From Planctomycetaceae bacterium (GTDB lineage Bacteria > Planctomycetota > Planctomycetia > Planctomycetales > Planctomycetaceae), in the NCBI GenBank assembly GCA_003445035.1, contig DLVV01000332.1:533-20367 (forward strand): 19,835 nt of DNA, read 5' to 3'. Below the pieces are notes generated by a model. It worked only from the letters and a program-made list of their open reading frames with translations, searched no databases and was not told the DNA's origin. Positions 1 to 8,067 of this stretch are shown piece by piece (the first letter of the stretch is position 1; each line of letters starts with the position of its first letter). Position numbers and translations under genes: made by a program.

Positions 1-792
1 CCCTACCTGGTCCCCTGGACCAATTCGCTGTTCGAGAATGCTCCGGCCGATGCGATGGGCGTGCGGTCTCGCTGGGACCAGATCGGCTGGGAGGATTACC
101 CGCTGTGGTGCATCGGCGGCGATGGCGCGATGTTTGACATCGGCTTCCAGTCGCTCTCGCGGATGCTCGCCTCGGGAATGAACATCAACGTCTTCGTGCT
201 TGATACCCAGGTCTACTCGAATACCGGGGGGCAGGCGTCCACGAGCACTTACACTGGCCAGAACACCAAGATGAGCATCCACGGCAAGGAGATTGGTGGA
301 AAACAGGAGCTCCGCAAGGAGATCGCACAGATTGCGATGATGCATCCCCGGACGTTCGTGGCGCAAACGACGTGTGCCCACGTCAACCACTTCTACAAGT
401 CGGTGCTGCGGGCTATGGAGTTCGATGGGCCCTCGCTGATCAACGTGTTCACCACCTGCCAGCCCGAACACGGCGTGGCCGACAACATGGCGATGGACCA
501 GGCCCGGATGGCTGTCGATACGCGAGCCTTCCCGCTGCTGATCCACGATCCCGACAATGGCGATTCGCTCCGCAAACGACTCAGCCTTCAGGGCAACCCG
601 GCGATGAAGGAAGACTGGTGGACCAATCCGAAGTCGGGCGAGGTTGTCGACTTCATCGATTTCTGTCGAAGCGAAGGGCGATTTTCCAAGCACTTTGACC
701 GCGACGGAAATCCGTCGGAGACCCTGGACATGGCCCGGCGCGACCGCCTGGGCAACTGGCAGTTGTTGCAGGAACTGGCCGGGCTCCGGTAG
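1..792 (+). CDS. Pyruvate:ferredoxin (flavodoxin) oxidoreductase, C-terminal part (5' end outside window)
   Basis: The reading frame is open from base 1, so the gene starts before the window; 263 C-terminal residues are visible. They match the thiamine diphosphate-binding domain of single-chain PFOR (NifJ/POR type), which converts pyruvate and CoA to acetyl-CoA and CO2 and reduces ferredoxin or flavodoxin in the cytoplasm. Seen directly: the start of the domain (PYLVPWTNSLFEN), the GDG motif at bases 118-126 followed by the conserved YSNTGGQ at 214-234, and a Cys in FTTCQPEHGV (codon 457-459) that lines up with the domain-VI Cys ligating the proximal 4Fe-4S cluster in known PFORs. NAPADAMG replaces the more usual acidic DNAEFG-like stretch after NSLFE, so this is a divergent member. 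A related 2-oxoacid oxidoreductase of other substrate is possible. A lipoamide dehydrogenase gene follows after 84 bp. Confidence 0.9.
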   Translation, partial: PYLVPWTNSLFENAPADAMGVRSRWDQIGWEDYPLWCIGGDGAMFDIGFQSLSRMLASGMNINVFVLDTQVYSNTGGQASTSTYTGQNTKMSIHGKEIGGKQELRKEIAQIAMMHPRTFVAQTTCAHVNHFYKSVLRAMEFDGPSLINVFTTCQPEHGVADNMAMDQARMAVDTRAFPLLIHDPDNGDSLRKRLSLQGNPAMKEDWWTNPKSGEVVDFIDFCRSEGRFSKHFDRDGNPSETLDMARRDRLGNWQLLQELAGLR

Positions 793-876
793 GGGCCGCA
801 CTTGTGGCCATGCTGCCGGGTGGGTCCGGGCCGTCCCGTTTGATCGCTGTGGTCGGAGGGGGCAGGGGGGAGTCCG

Positions 877-2322
877 ATGGAAGCGACGGAATTGCTACAT
901 TCGCCGTTGGTGGTGCTGGGAGGCGGTCCCGGTGGATATCCGGCCGCGTTCATGGCGGCCGATGCCGGTCACGACGTGATCCTGGTCGATGACGCCGCAG
1001 TGCCGGGCGGGACCTGTCTGCGAAACGGATGCATTCCCTCCAAGGCGCTGTTGCACGTGGCAAGAGTGATCACCGAGGCGGCAGAGGTGTCTGCCGCGGG
1101 TGTGGCGTTCGTGAAGCCGGAGATTGACCTGGAACGACTGAGGGCATGGAAGGACGAGGTGATCGCCAAACTGGGCGGGGGGGTTGGCCAACTGGCGGAA
1201 GCCCGTTCCGTCCGTACGGTCGTCGCACGAGGGACGCTGCTCGATGAGCACACGCTGGAATTGACGACCGCAAACGGTGAGAGCAGTCGGTTGAGCTTTG
1301 ATCAACTGATCCTGGCAACCGGGTCGGTGCCGGTGTGGCCTTCGCCCCTGGTTGTTGAGAGTTCCCTGGTGATGGATTCGGCCGGAGCACTCGAGCTGCC
1401 TGACGTGCCGGAGCGGATGCTGGTTGTGGGGGGCGGGTACATCGGGTTGGAAATGGGCACGGTCTATGCCGCATTGGGATCACGCGTGACGGTTGTTGAG
1501 ATGGCCGAGTCGCTCTTGCCCGGGGTCGACGGTGACCTGGTCCGTCCGTTGAACCGGAGCTTGGGTGAACGATTCGAGTCGATCCGGTTGAAAACATCCG
1601 TCGAACGATTGTCGGTGGAGAACGGTCGCGTCAGCGCGGTGATGGTCAGCGACGAAGACGGATCGGCCACAGAGTCGTTCGACCGGGTGCTGGTGGCGGT
1701 CGGGCGACGGCCCAACAGTGAGGGCCTGGGACTCGACGCAGCCGGTGTTCAGGTGGGGCCGACGGGTGAGGTGGTCGTTGATGCGGACGGGCGGACGAGC
1801 TGTGCACATGTTCTGGCAGTGGGGGATATCTGTGGCGGCGCCATGCTGGCACACAAGGCCACGCGAGATGCGAGGCGAGTGGTCTCGGCACTGGATGGAA
1901 CCCGAACTGGCGAGAAAGCTGCCACCGACATGCTGGTTCCGGCGGTGGCATTTACCGATCCTGAAGTGGCTTGGTGCGGGCTGACTGAGACGGCCGCCCG
2001 GGGTGCCGGTCGAAAGGTGCTGGTGTCGCGATTCCCGTGGGCGGCTTCGGGAAGGGCCCAGGCTTCGGGTCGGCCCGACGGGTTGACGAAACTGGTGATC
2101 GATCCCGAAACCAACCGTGTACTCGGTGCGGGCCTGGTGGGGGTCGGTGCAGGAGAGTTGATCGCCGAAGCGGTGCTCGCCATTTCCCAGGGGCTGACTG
2201 CCGAGGAGTTGGCGTCAGCGATGCATCCGCACCCGACGTTGTCGGAAACAATTTCCGAAGCCGCGGAGCACGCGTCGGGTCGGGCCGTGCACGTTCTACC
2301 ACGACGTCACCGCGAGCGGTGA
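877..2322 (+). CDS. lpdA: Dihydrolipoamide dehydrogenase (E3), class I flavoprotein disulfide reductase
   Basis: A 481-residue cytoplasmic flavoenzyme that reoxidises dihydrolipoamide of 2-oxoacid dehydrogenase or glycine cleavage complexes with NAD+. In order: FAD-binding loop VVLGGGPGG near residues 12-20, redox-active disulfide C47/C52 in GGTCLRNGCIPSK, NAD-binding GGGYIG in the middle of the protein, an ATG-type FAD motif (LILATGS), the AVGD motif of the second FAD segment, and the C-terminal dimerisation domain with the catalytic His-Glu pair in HPHPTLSE. Length is normal for the family. The ATG is preceded by a strong GGGGGGAG (865-872). No E1/E2 genes are visible; its neighbour is a PFOR-type gene, so it is not in a classical pdh operon. 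A mercuric-reductase-like relative is possible, but HPHPTLSE favours true E3. Confidence 0.93.
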   Translation: MEATELLHSPLVVLGGGPGGYPAAFMAADAGHDVILVDDAAVPGGTCLRNGCIPSKALLHVARVITEAAEVSAAGVAFVKPEIDLERLRAWKDEVIAKLGGGVGQLAEARSVRTVVARGTLLDEHTLELTTANGESSRLSFDQLILATGSVPVWPSPLVVESSLVMDSAGALELPDVPERMLVVGGGYIGLEMGTVYAALGSRVTVVEMAESLLPGVDGDLVRPLNRSLGERFESIRLKTSVERLSVENGRVSAVMVSDEDGSATESFDRVLVAVGRRPNSEGLGLDAAGVQVGPTGEVVVDADGRTSCAHVLAVGDICGGAMLAHKATRDARRVVSALDGTRTGEKAATDMLVPAVAFTDPEVAWCGLTETAARGAGRKVLVSRFPWAASGRAQASGRPDGLTKLVIDPETNRVLGAGLVGVGAGELIAEAVLAISQGLTAEELASAMHPHPTLSETISEAAEHASGRAVHVLPRRHRER

Positions 2323-2359
2323 CGGGGTTCGGGTTGAGTTCGCCGGTCGGCCCCCGGGC

Positions 2360-2581
2360 TTAGCGACCGCCACTTTCGGTGCCGAGGTCGATAGGCGGTG
2401 CTGTCAGGGCCGCCTTGCCGTCGTCGGTTTCGATCAGATCGTTTTTGCCACCGGAGAACGTGCCGTCGGGCTGGGCCGAGACGTCTGTGGGAGCTTCGGA
2501 ATCCCCGGGGGCCGGCCCACCGCAGCCGGCGAGAGGAAGCATGAGGGCGGAAGCGAGGGTGACGGCGTGGAACAGTTTCAT
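2360..2581 (-). CDS. Small secreted lipoprotein downstream of a DUF1559 gene
   Basis: A 73-residue frame on the minus strand. It begins MKLFHAVTLASALMLPLAGC: a short basic N-terminus, a hydrophobic stretch and a lipobox LAGC with the acylated Cys at residue 20. The rest is short, acidic, rich in Gly, Pro and Asp and without a recognisable domain. It lies 61 bp downstream of the DUF1559 gene on the same strand. Short lipoproteins next to DUF1559 genes are a recurrent planctomycete arrangement, so co-transcription and a shared envelope role are inferred. No specific function is claimed. The Shine-Dalgarno is weak (a GAG about 8 bases upstream). The frame stays open upstream through the DUF1559 gene, but the signal peptide fixes this Met as the start. 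Confidence 0.8.
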   Translation of the reverse strand: MKLFHAVTLASALMLPLAGCGGPAPGDSEAPTDVSAQPDGTFSGGKNDLIETDDGKAALTAPPIDLGTESGGR

Positions 2582-2642
2582 GACTGGCTCGTGAAATGGA
2601 GTTGAATGAGACGGGGGCACCCACTGGTGGGTACCGGGTGTC

Positions 2643-3626
2643 CTAGAGTCCTTCGGTGACACCACGTTCTTCCATACCGCCGTGGTAACGGTACTTCCAG
2701 ACATCAATATTGACATTGATCGTCTGAACACTTCCGTCGGCCATGGCGAAGTTGACCTGGTCGTTGTGTTCACTACTGAAACGGTACCACTCCTTGCCTT
2801 CCAGGCCCCAGGCCACGGGCATGGTGCCTGTCCCGATCCAGGAGTGGGCGAAGAGGTGGCGGTCCCGGTCGCTGATGACATGGATGCCGCCGGTGTGTTC
2901 GCCGAAGAGCAGCGTGTAACTGGAACCGTCTTCGATTTCGCTGATCTTGAATTTGGTGCGGTTGCCCAAGGCGCCGTGGTATTTGTACCAGCCGTTATCG
3001 ACCGGAACCATTCCGAGAACTCCGGAACAGCCGACGTAGTTTGTGCGCCCGAGATTGGTGCCCCAGGGATGGGGGAAATACCAGAGTTCCAGCGTACCCC
3101 AGTTGCCACCGGGAGGACCGAACGTGTTGGTCGTAGCACTGGTTCCCAGTTCGTTTCCATAGGGGTTGGCAGAGGGACAGAGGAGGGCGGGGATCTTGTA
3201 GTGGGCTGTCTGCCAACTGACCGCATCCCGCCACCAGGAGGGGCCGGTTTTGTCGATGAGTTTCAGGACGCGAACCTGTTTCTCCAGTGTCGACTGCTCC
3301 ATGTGCGGCAACAGGTAGACGATCACACCGATCTGTTGAAACGTACTGATGTTGGTGTTGTTGTTTCGAGAGCCGACCGGCACGGGGCCGAGGTACCCCG
3401 GAGGCAGACTGTTCCGTTGTTCGTGGAAGGTCTGAGCAGCCAGTGCAATCTGTTTCAGCCGGTTCTTGCACTGGACCCGTCGAGCGGCCTCGCGAGCCTG
3501 CTGTACGGCGGGAAGCAGCATCGCGATCAGGATGGCAATGATGGCAATAACAACCAGCAGTTCAATGAGCGTGAAACCGCGTCTGGAAAGCAACTTCTGA
3601 CGAGCGATCCGCACTGGACGAAACAT
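2643..3626 (-). CDS. DUF1559 family protein with type IV prepilin-like N-terminus
   Basis: A 327-residue protein of the family greatly expanded in Planctomycetes. The N-terminus has a prepilin/pseudopilin leader: [12 protein letters not shown], with the expected prepilin peptidase cut after G17, Phe at +1 and Glu at +5 (E22), and a transmembrane helix over about residues 18-40, followed by [14 protein letters not shown]. The C-terminus carries the family signature around [13 protein letters not shown], close to the end. It is expected to be exported and held in the inner membrane as a pseudopilin-like protein exposed on the cell-envelope side; its actual role is unknown. The start is supported by AGGAG at 3633-3637, six bases upstream. 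It is divergent from nqrA and lies upstream of a small lipoprotein gene on the same strand. Confidence 0.93.
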   Translation of the reverse strand: MFRPVRIARQKLLSRRGFTLIELLVVIAIIAILIAMLLPAVQQAREAARRVQCKNRLKQIALAAQTFHEQRNSLPPGYLGPVPVGSRNNNTNISTFQQIGVIVYLLPHMEQSTLEKQVRVLKLIDKTGPSWWRDAVSWQTAHYKIPALLCPSANPYGNELGTSATTNTFGPPGGNWGTLELWYFPHPWGTNLGRTNYVGCSGVLGMVPVDNGWYKYHGALGNRTKFKISEIEDGSSYTLLFGEHTGGIHVISDRDRHLFAHSWIGTGTMPVAWGLEGKEWYRFSSEHNDQVNFAMADGSVQTINVNIDVWKYRYHGGMEERGVTEGL

Positions 3627-3659
3627 GTCCGGCTCCTACGGAAAACAAAGAAAAAATCT

Positions 3660-3690
3660 CCCCTGAAATATAGCGAGGAGATATTAGGGG
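3660..3690. promoter_or_regulatory. Imperfect inverted repeat in the DUF1559 5' region
   Basis: CCCCT-GA-AATAT (3660-3671) is the reverse complement of ATATTAGGGG (3681-3690) except for a two-base bulge, around a nine-base centre. It starts 34 bases upstream of the DUF1559 start codon, and a TATATT on the minus strand overlaps its left arm and could be a -10 box. It could be an operator or a 5'-UTR hairpin; nothing in the sequence decides between these. Confidence 0.35.
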
Positions 3691-3712
3691 CAACGCCGCC
3701 GACCGACCATGC

Positions 3713-3729
3713 AGACCCGGGCCGGGTCT
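3713..3729. repeat. Perfect 7-bp inverted repeat (AGACCCG / CGGGTCT, 3-base loop)
   Basis: AGACCCG at 3713-3719 and CGGGTCT at 3723-3729 surround GGC. The stem is GC-rich and perfect. No T-run follows on either strand, so it does not look like an intrinsic terminator. A protein-binding site or a structural element in the divergent promoter region is possible. Confidence 0.4.
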
Positions 3730-3828
3730 TCCCAATTGTCGCGAAGCACGGATTTCAACGCAAGAATAATTCGCCCCCGGTTTGGCCAGGAAAGTCGCAT
3801 TTCGTGCCTCCCGGCGGACTGCAATTTT

Positions 3829-3844
3829 TTACCGCGGACGGTAA
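3829..3844. promoter_or_regulatory. Inverted repeat TTACCG-CGGA-CGGTAA upstream of nqrA
   Basis: Six-base perfect arms at 3829-3834 and 3839-3844 around CGGA, preceded by a run of T (from 3825). The T-run is on the 5' side in the plus direction, so it is not a terminator. The position, about 93 bp upstream of the nqrA start, would suit an operator. No regulator is identified. Confidence 0.35.
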
Positions 3845-3876
3845 GATACCGCCTGACAAAAACTCGCATTCGATCT

Positions 3877-3894
3877 GCCACGTGTGGCGGCCAC
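3877..3894. promoter_or_regulatory. Overlapping alternative inverted repeats (GCCAC-GTGGC-GCCAC) upstream of nqrA
   Basis: GCCAC (3877-3881), GTGGC (3884-3888) and GCCAC (3890-3894) follow one another. The middle block can pair with either flank, so two mutually exclusive five-base stems are possible; CACGTG (3879-3884) is also a perfect hexamer palindrome. It lies about 43-60 bp before the nqrA start, so it may be in the leader or the promoter. The arms are short, so chance is a real alternative. Confidence 0.3.
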
Positions 3895-3936
3895 CCAGAG
3901 GCGGATCGACCCGGCTGGTAAAGGACTGTTGGCGGG

Positions 3937-5322
3937 ATGATTCCGATCAAGCAGGGTCTGGACCTGCCGATTGCCGGGGCGCCCGTCCAGGAAGTGACGG
4001 CGGCGCCGCTGACGCGACGCACGGCGGTCGTCGGAGATGACTTTGTCGGCATGCGGCCGTCACTGGAAGTCAGTGTCGGCGATTCGGTGCGGCGGGGTAG
4101 CCGTTTGTTCACCGATCGCAAGAATCCCGGTGTGGTTTTCACTGCTCCGGCGGCAGGAACCGTTGTTGAGATCAATCGCGGTGCGAAGCGCGTATTCGAG
4201 TCGCTGGTGATCGAGACATCGGCGATTGAAGATGAACCGGCCGAGCAGTTTGGTGCTGTGGCCGAAACCGATATCGAGGGTCTCTCTGCCGACGACGTGC
4301 GTCAGAAGCTGATCGGGTCGGGTTTGTGGACCGCTTTTCGGCAGCGACCGTTCAGCATTGTGCCACCGGTTGACAGCAGCCCCGAGGCGGTGTTTGTCAC
4401 CGCGATCGACACCAATCCGCTGGCTGCTGATCCGGACGTTGTCCTGGCCGGTCAACAGGCCGAATTCGTGCAGGGGCTTCGGGTCCTTTGCCAGTTGGGG
4501 GATGTTCCGGTTTACCTGGTGACTGCCGCGGGATCGGATGTTCCCGGGAGCAATGTGCCGGGTGTGATCCACGAGACATTTGCCGGGCCTCATCCGGCCG
4601 GCTTGCCCGGAACGCATATGCATTTCCTGTGGCCGGTCAACGAGGGACGAATTGCCTGGCACGTCGGTTACCAGGACGTGGTGTCGATAGGCCGGTTGTT
4701 CACTTCCGGCACACTGGACTGCGACCGAGTGGTCGCCCTGTGTGGGCCTTCGAGCAGTCGTCCGCGATTGGTGAAGACGCGATGGGGTTGTTCGCTGGAC
4801 GAACTGATTGACGGGGAGACTGTTGGCGAAGCGGTGCGTGTCATTTCGGGTTCGGTGCTTGCCGGCCGTGCGGCGACCGAGACGACCGCCTATCTTGGGC
4901 GGTACCACAGTCAGATTTCCCTGTTGCCGGAGGCCGTTGACCGCGAGTGGCTCGGCTGGCAGAGACCGGGGCGTGACAAGTTTTCGGTGACGCGCGCCTT
5001 CCTGGGGTCGGCCCTGTTTGCTGTCGAACGGATGCTCGGTCGGCGTTCACCGCCGGAGCGATATCGTTTCAACACTTCACTCAACGGTGGCGACCGTTCG
5101 ATGGTGCCGATCGGGACCTACGAGAGAGTGATGCCCCTGGACGTGATTCCCACGTATCTGCTGCGTGCCCTGGTGGTCGGAGACACCGACCAGGCCCGTT
5201 TGTTGGGGGCACTGGAACTCGATGAAGAGGACCTGGCCCTGTGCACTTACGTCTGCCCGGGCAAGTACGATTACGGGACACTGCTGAGACAGAACCTGGA
5301 CGAGATACGACGCGAGGGCTGA
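3937..5322 (+). CDS. nqrA: Na+-translocating NADH:quinone reductase subunit A
   Basis: A 461-residue peripheral cytoplasmic subunit of Na+-NQR. The N-terminus has the family hallmark [13 protein letters not shown], followed by [26 protein letters not shown] and [13 protein letters not shown], all matching NqrA; the C-terminal part contains [13 protein letters not shown]. NqrA is the subunit without a bound redox cofactor and has been linked to quinone binding. Length is close to the usual ~446. It opens the nqrABCDEF-apbE cluster, in the standard order. ATG at 3937 is chosen because it gives the canonical N-terminus. The ribosome site is unremarkable (AAGGA at 3921-3925). The stop codon lies in the loop of a small hairpin and is followed by nqrB after 13 bp. 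Confidence 0.97.
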   Translation: MIPIKQGLDLPIAGAPVQEVTAAPLTRRTAVVGDDFVGMRPSLEVSVGDSVRRGSRLFTDRKNPGVVFTAPAAGTVVEINRGAKRVFESLVIETSAIEDEPAEQFGAVAETDIEGLSADDVRQKLIGSGLWTAFRQRPFSIVPPVDSSPEAVFVTAIDTNPLAADPDVVLAGQQAEFVQGLRVLCQLGDVPVYLVTAAGSDVPGSNVPGVIHETFAGPHPAGLPGTHMHFLWPVNEGRIAWHVGYQDVVSIGRLFTSGTLDCDRVVALCGPSSSRPRLVKTRWGCSLDELIDGETVGEAVRVISGSVLAGRAATETTAYLGRYHSQISLLPEAVDREWLGWQRPGRDKFSVTRAFLGSALFAVERMLGRRSPPERYRFNTSLNGGDRSMVPIGTYERVMPLDVIPTYLLRALVVGDTDQARLLGALELDEEDLALCTYVCPGKYDYGTLLRQNLDEIRREG

Positions 5323-5327
5323 AGCCC
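5316..5327 (+). promoter_or_regulatory. Hairpin over the nqrA stop codon (GGGC-TGAA-GCCC)
   Basis: GGGCT/AGCCC arms (or GGGC with a TGAA tetraloop) put the nqrA stop TGA (5320-5322) in the loop, ending eight bases before the nqrB ATG at 5336. No clear Shine-Dalgarno sits between the genes, so ribosomes arriving from nqrA may have to open this stem to start nqrB. That is inference, and the stem is short. Confidence 0.3.
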
Positions 5328-5335
5328 ACATCATC

Positions 5336-6574
5336 ATGAAAGCCGTTCGTCGCATACTTGATTCGCTGCACCCCCACTTCGACAAGGGGGGGAAGTGGGA
5401 ACGTCTGTATCCGCTCTACGAGGGGATCGACAGCTTCCTGTTTTCTCCGGGCGAGGTCACCGGCGGGAAAACGCACCTTCGAGATTCCCTCGACACGAAA
5501 CGGATGATGAGTACGGTGATCGTGGCGCTGTTGCCGTGCGTGGCGATGGCCCTCTGGAACACCGGATTCCAGGCCAATAGCGTACTGTCCGGTGATGCGA
5601 CGCTTGCCGAGGCGGCTTCCCTGCAGTGGCGGGGAGCGGTGTTGCTGGGGGTGGGGCTGTCGTTCGACCCGAACTCGTTCCTGGCGAACCTGGTACACGG
5701 AGCGTTGTATTTTCTGCCGGTCTACCTGGTCTGCAATGTCGTGGGCGGAGGGTGGGAACTCGTGTTTTGCTGTGTCCGCCGACACGATCTCAATGAAGGG
5801 ATGCTGGTCAGCGGGATGCTGTTGCCGTTGACGCTTCCGCCGTCGATCCCGTTGTGGCAGGTCGCCCTGGGGACGAGTTTTGGGGTGGTGATTGGAAAGG
5901 AGGTCTTCGGCGGTAGCGGGCGGAACTTCCTCAACCCGGCGCTGACGGCCCGGGCATTCCTGTATTTCAACAATGCGACGTCGATGGTGGGGGACCGGGT
6001 GTGGGTGGCCGTGGATGGTCACACGGCGGCGACTCCACTGGGAGAACTGGCCGCTGTCGATGCGTCTGTGGCCGTCTCGCAGGTTGGCGGATGGGACTGG
6101 TGGGACAGTTTCCTGGGCGTGACTTCCGGCTCGATGGGCGAGACATCCACATTGGCGTGTCTGTTTGGAGCGGTGGTGCTGATCGGCACCGGCATCGGAT
6201 CGTGGCGGATCATGCTCTCGCTTTTCGTCTCCGCGTCGGCGTGGACGTTTGTGCTCAACCAGGTGGGCAGTGAGAGCAATCCGTTGTTTGCCCTTCCGGT
6301 TCACTGGCACTGGGTGGTTGGGGGCTTCGCTTTCGGGACCGTATTCATGGCGACCGATCCGGTGTCTGCTGCAATGACCAGGACGGGCCAGTGGTATTAC
6401 GGAGCGTTGATCGGGTTGATGACGATCCTGGTCCGCGTGATCAATCCGGCCTACCCCGAGGGAATCATGCTGGCCATCCTGTTTGGCAACATCTTCGCTC
6501 CGCTGATCGATTATTTCGTGTTGCAATCCAATATCCGTCGCCGCCAGAAACGGGGAGGCGACGATGCCGCGTGA
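5336..6574 (+). CDS. nqrB: Na+-translocating NADH:quinone reductase subunit B
   Basis: A 412-residue multi-span inner-membrane subunit that carries a covalent FMN and riboflavin, contributes to the Na+ path and passes electrons to quinone. It belongs to the NqrB/RnfD family. Seen: an NqrB-like N-terminus ([16 protein letters not shown], then [12 protein letters not shown]), many hydrophobic segments, [15 protein letters not shown], and a flavinylation motif D227-G-H-T-A-A-T233 that fits the Dxx(s/t)xAT pattern used by ApbE, making T233 the predicted FMN-phosphoester Thr. Vibrio-type motifs usually have G where A231 or A232 stands. The short 13-bp gap to nqrA lacks a clear Shine-Dalgarno, so translational coupling is likely. 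The 3' end overlaps nqrC by 11 bases. Confidence 0.97.
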   Translation: MKAVRRILDSLHPHFDKGGKWERLYPLYEGIDSFLFSPGEVTGGKTHLRDSLDTKRMMSTVIVALLPCVAMALWNTGFQANSVLSGDATLAEAASLQWRGAVLLGVGLSFDPNSFLANLVHGALYFLPVYLVCNVVGGGWELVFCCVRRHDLNEGMLVSGMLLPLTLPPSIPLWQVALGTSFGVVIGKEVFGGSGRNFLNPALTARAFLYFNNATSMVGDRVWVAVDGHTAATPLGELAAVDASVAVSQVGGWDWWDSFLGVTSGSMGETSTLACLFGAVVLIGTGIGSWRIMLSLFVSASAWTFVLNQVGSESNPLFALPVHWHWVVGGFAFGTVFMATDPVSAAMTRTGQWYYGALIGLMTILVRVINPAYPEGIMLAILFGNIFAPLIDYFVLQSNIRRRQKRGGDDAA

Positions 6575-7442
6575 AACAACTCGTCACACCTTCGTGGTGT
6601 CGTTGGTGTTGTGCCTGGTCTGCTCGTTCCTGGTGTCGGGGGCGGCAGTGGCCCTGAGAGATCTCCAGGAGGAAAACCAGACGGCATCACGGCGGCGGAA
6701 CATTCTTATGGCGGCATTCCCCCGGGAACTTCCCGACGAGGACTCGTTCGCCGAGTTCTACAACAGCCGAAGCGTTTCCGGAATCGCGGAGTATTTTCGG
6801 GATCATGTCGAGAGTTTCCGGGTGGATCTCCACGACGGCGAGATCGTGGAGACGACCGATGCGGACCGGGACTATGACCAGGTGAAAGCCGCCAGGGACC
6901 CGGGTCTCAAACCGAAGCTGGATCTCCGCCAGAATCCCCAACGGGATCTCGCCGGGATCAAGGCGAGGGAGGATGTCGGCTGGGTGCACGTGGTCAGGGA
7001 CGATCAGGAGGGAGTCGGCGTCGAGACGATCGTGTTGCCAATTCGCGGTTACGGACTGTGGTCGACGTTGAAGGGGTTCGTGGCAATCGATGGCAAGGCG
7101 TTGGCCCGTGGTCCCGGAGAGGCGATCGTGAAAGGTTTGACCTATTACGAACATAAAGAGACACCGGGCCTGGGCGGCGAAGTGGACAACCCGGCCTGGA
7201 AGGCCAAGTGGCCGGGTCGACGCGTCTTTGACGCCGAGTGGAATGTGAAGTTGCAGGTGACCAAGAACCCCGTGGGCGACTTTGGTGTCGATGCTCTTAC
7301 CGGGGCGACGATCACCTCGACGGGAGTGTCACGGATGTTGAAGTTCTGGCTGGGTAATGACGGTTACGGGAAGTACCTGAGGAAGCGTGTGTCAGGGGTT
7401 CTCAGCGCCGGCACGGCCGGTAGGGGAGGGGCCGGTGGCTGA
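6564..7442 (+). CDS. nqrC: Na+-translocating NADH:quinone reductase subunit C
   Basis: A 292-residue subunit with one N-terminal transmembrane helix (about residues 10-31) and a periplasmic FMN-binding domain. The flavinylation motif D243-A-L-T-G-A-T249 ([20 protein letters not shown] context) predicts T249 as the Thr that receives FMN from ApbE. Other family features are [21 protein letters not shown] and [14 protein letters not shown]. NqrC takes electrons from the NqrD/E iron centre and hands them to the NqrB FMN. The ATG at 6564 overlaps the end of nqrB by 11 bases, and the 3' end overlaps nqrD by 8. It is somewhat longer than Vibrio NqrC, with a Gly/Ala/Arg-rich tail in the region that also encodes the nqrD ribosome site. 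Confidence 0.97.
   Translation: MPRETTRHTFVVSLVLCLVCSFLVSGAAVALRDLQEENQTASRRRNILMAAFPRELPDEDSFAEFYNSRSVSGIAEYFRDHVESFRVDLHDGEIVETTDADRDYDQVKAARDPGLKPKLDLRQNPQRDLAGIKAREDVGWVHVVRDDQEGVGVETIVLPIRGYGLWSTLKGFVAIDGKALARGPGEAIVKGLTYYEHKETPGLGGEVDNPAWKAKWPGRRVFDAEWNVKLQVTKNPVGDFGVDALTGATITSTGVSRMLKFWLGNDGYGKYLRKRVSGVLSAGTAGRGGAGG
7422..7431 (+). promoter_or_regulatory. Ribosome binding site that fixes the nqrD GTG start
   Basis: AGGGGAGGGG lies inside the nqrC tail, three bases before GTG at 7435. Together with the family N-terminus this shows that nqrD starts at GTG 7435 and not at the in-frame ATG at 7387, which would add 16 residues overlapping nqrC. Confidence 0.75.
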
Positions 7443-8061
7443 TCCGAAACCTCGTGATGTCCTGGTCGACCCGTTGTTTGACAATAATCCGATTGCGCTC
7501 CAGGTACTGGGGATCTGCAGCGCTTTGGCGGTGACGACGCAATTGAAGCCGACGTTGGTGATGTGTGCGGCCGTGATTTTCGTGGTCGCCTGTTCCAACG
7601 CCTCGGTGTCTTTGATCCGCAGCCAGATTCCCAGCCGGATTCGAATCATCGTGCAAATGACGATCATCGCCTCGCTGGTGATTGTCGTCGACCAGGTGAT
7701 CCAGGCCTACGCTTTTTCGGTCAGCCAGCAGTTGTCGGTGTTCGTCGGACTGATCATCACCAACTGCATCGTGATGGGACGGGCCGAGGGCTTTGCGATG
7801 AAGAACGGGGTCGCTCTGAGTTTCATGGATGGGCTGGGCAACGGTTTGGGGTACAGCCTGATCCTGCTGTTGGTCGCGTTCGTCCGCGAGTTGTTCGGCA
7901 GCGGGAAGTTGTATGGGATCACCGTCCTGCCGTTGACCACCGAAGGCGGTTGGTACGAAGCCAACGGGCTGTTGTTGCTGCCCCCGAGTGCGTTCTTCCT
8001 GATTGGCCTGACAATCTGGGCCCTTCGGACATGGAAGCCCGAACAGGTGGAAGGGAGCTAG
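7435..8061 (+). CDS. nqrD: Na+-translocating NADH:quinone reductase subunit D
   Basis: A 208-residue six-helix membrane subunit of the NqrD/RnfE family. It pairs with NqrE to hold an iron-sulfur centre in the middle of the membrane between NqrF and NqrC. The ligand cysteines expected from the Vibrio complex are present: C28 in [12 protein letters not shown] and C111 in [11 protein letters not shown]. Other strong family stretches are [21 protein letters not shown] and [11 protein letters not shown]. The start GTG 7435 overlaps the nqrC end by 8 bases and has a strong upstream AGGGGAGGGG; Vibrio NqrD has a similar length (~210). An upstream ATG at 7387 is rejected as the start. The nqrE gene follows after six bases. 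Confidence 0.96.
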   Translation: MADPKPRDVLVDPLFDNNPIALQVLGICSALAVTTQLKPTLVMCAAVIFVVACSNASVSLIRSQIPSRIRIIVQMTIIASLVIVVDQVIQAYAFSVSQQLSVFVGLIITNCIVMGRAEGFAMKNGVALSFMDGLGNGLGYSLILLLVAFVRELFGSGKLYGITVLPLTTEGGWYEANGLLLLPPSAFFLIGLTIWALRTWKPEQVEGS

Positions 8062-8067
8062 GCGAGA

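Larger units (their letters stand above)
3627..3936. other. Divergent intergenic region between the DUF1559 gene and nqrA
   Basis: 310 bp with no gene I can support. It must hold the promoters for both the minus-strand DUF1559 gene and the plus-strand nqr operon. I see four inverted repeats (3660-3690, 3713-3729, 3829-3844, 3877-3894), listed separately. No confident sigma-70 promoter stands out for nqrA: CTGACA at 3852-3857 resembles a -35 box but has no good -10 at the right distance. For nqrA the best Shine-Dalgarno is AAGGA at 3921-3925, rather far from the ATG at 3937. Confidence 0.6.

Noticed and set aside
2323..2359. Bidirectional terminator between lpdA and the convergent lipoprotein gene
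   Set aside because: The 37-bp gap is GC-rich but shows no stable stem followed by T residues.
3825..3844. T-run plus inverted repeat as an intrinsic terminator
   Set aside because: The T-run precedes the stem on the plus strand and becomes a trailing A-run on the minus strand, the wrong order on both.
2682..4040. Long plus-strand open frame of about 450 codons antisense to the DUF1559 gene
   Set aside because: It covers the well-supported minus-strand DUF1559 gene and intergenic DNA, resembles no family and is explained by GC-rich codon bias.
5081..6526. 481-codon minus-strand open frame opposite nqrA/nqrB
   Set aside because: It is antisense to clear nqr subunits and rich in His, Arg, Gln and Pro, without any known motif.
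7387..7434. ATG at 7387 as the nqrD start
   Set aside because: It would add 16 residues inside nqrC that match no NqrD N-terminus; GTG 7435 has a strong ribosome site and gives the family length.
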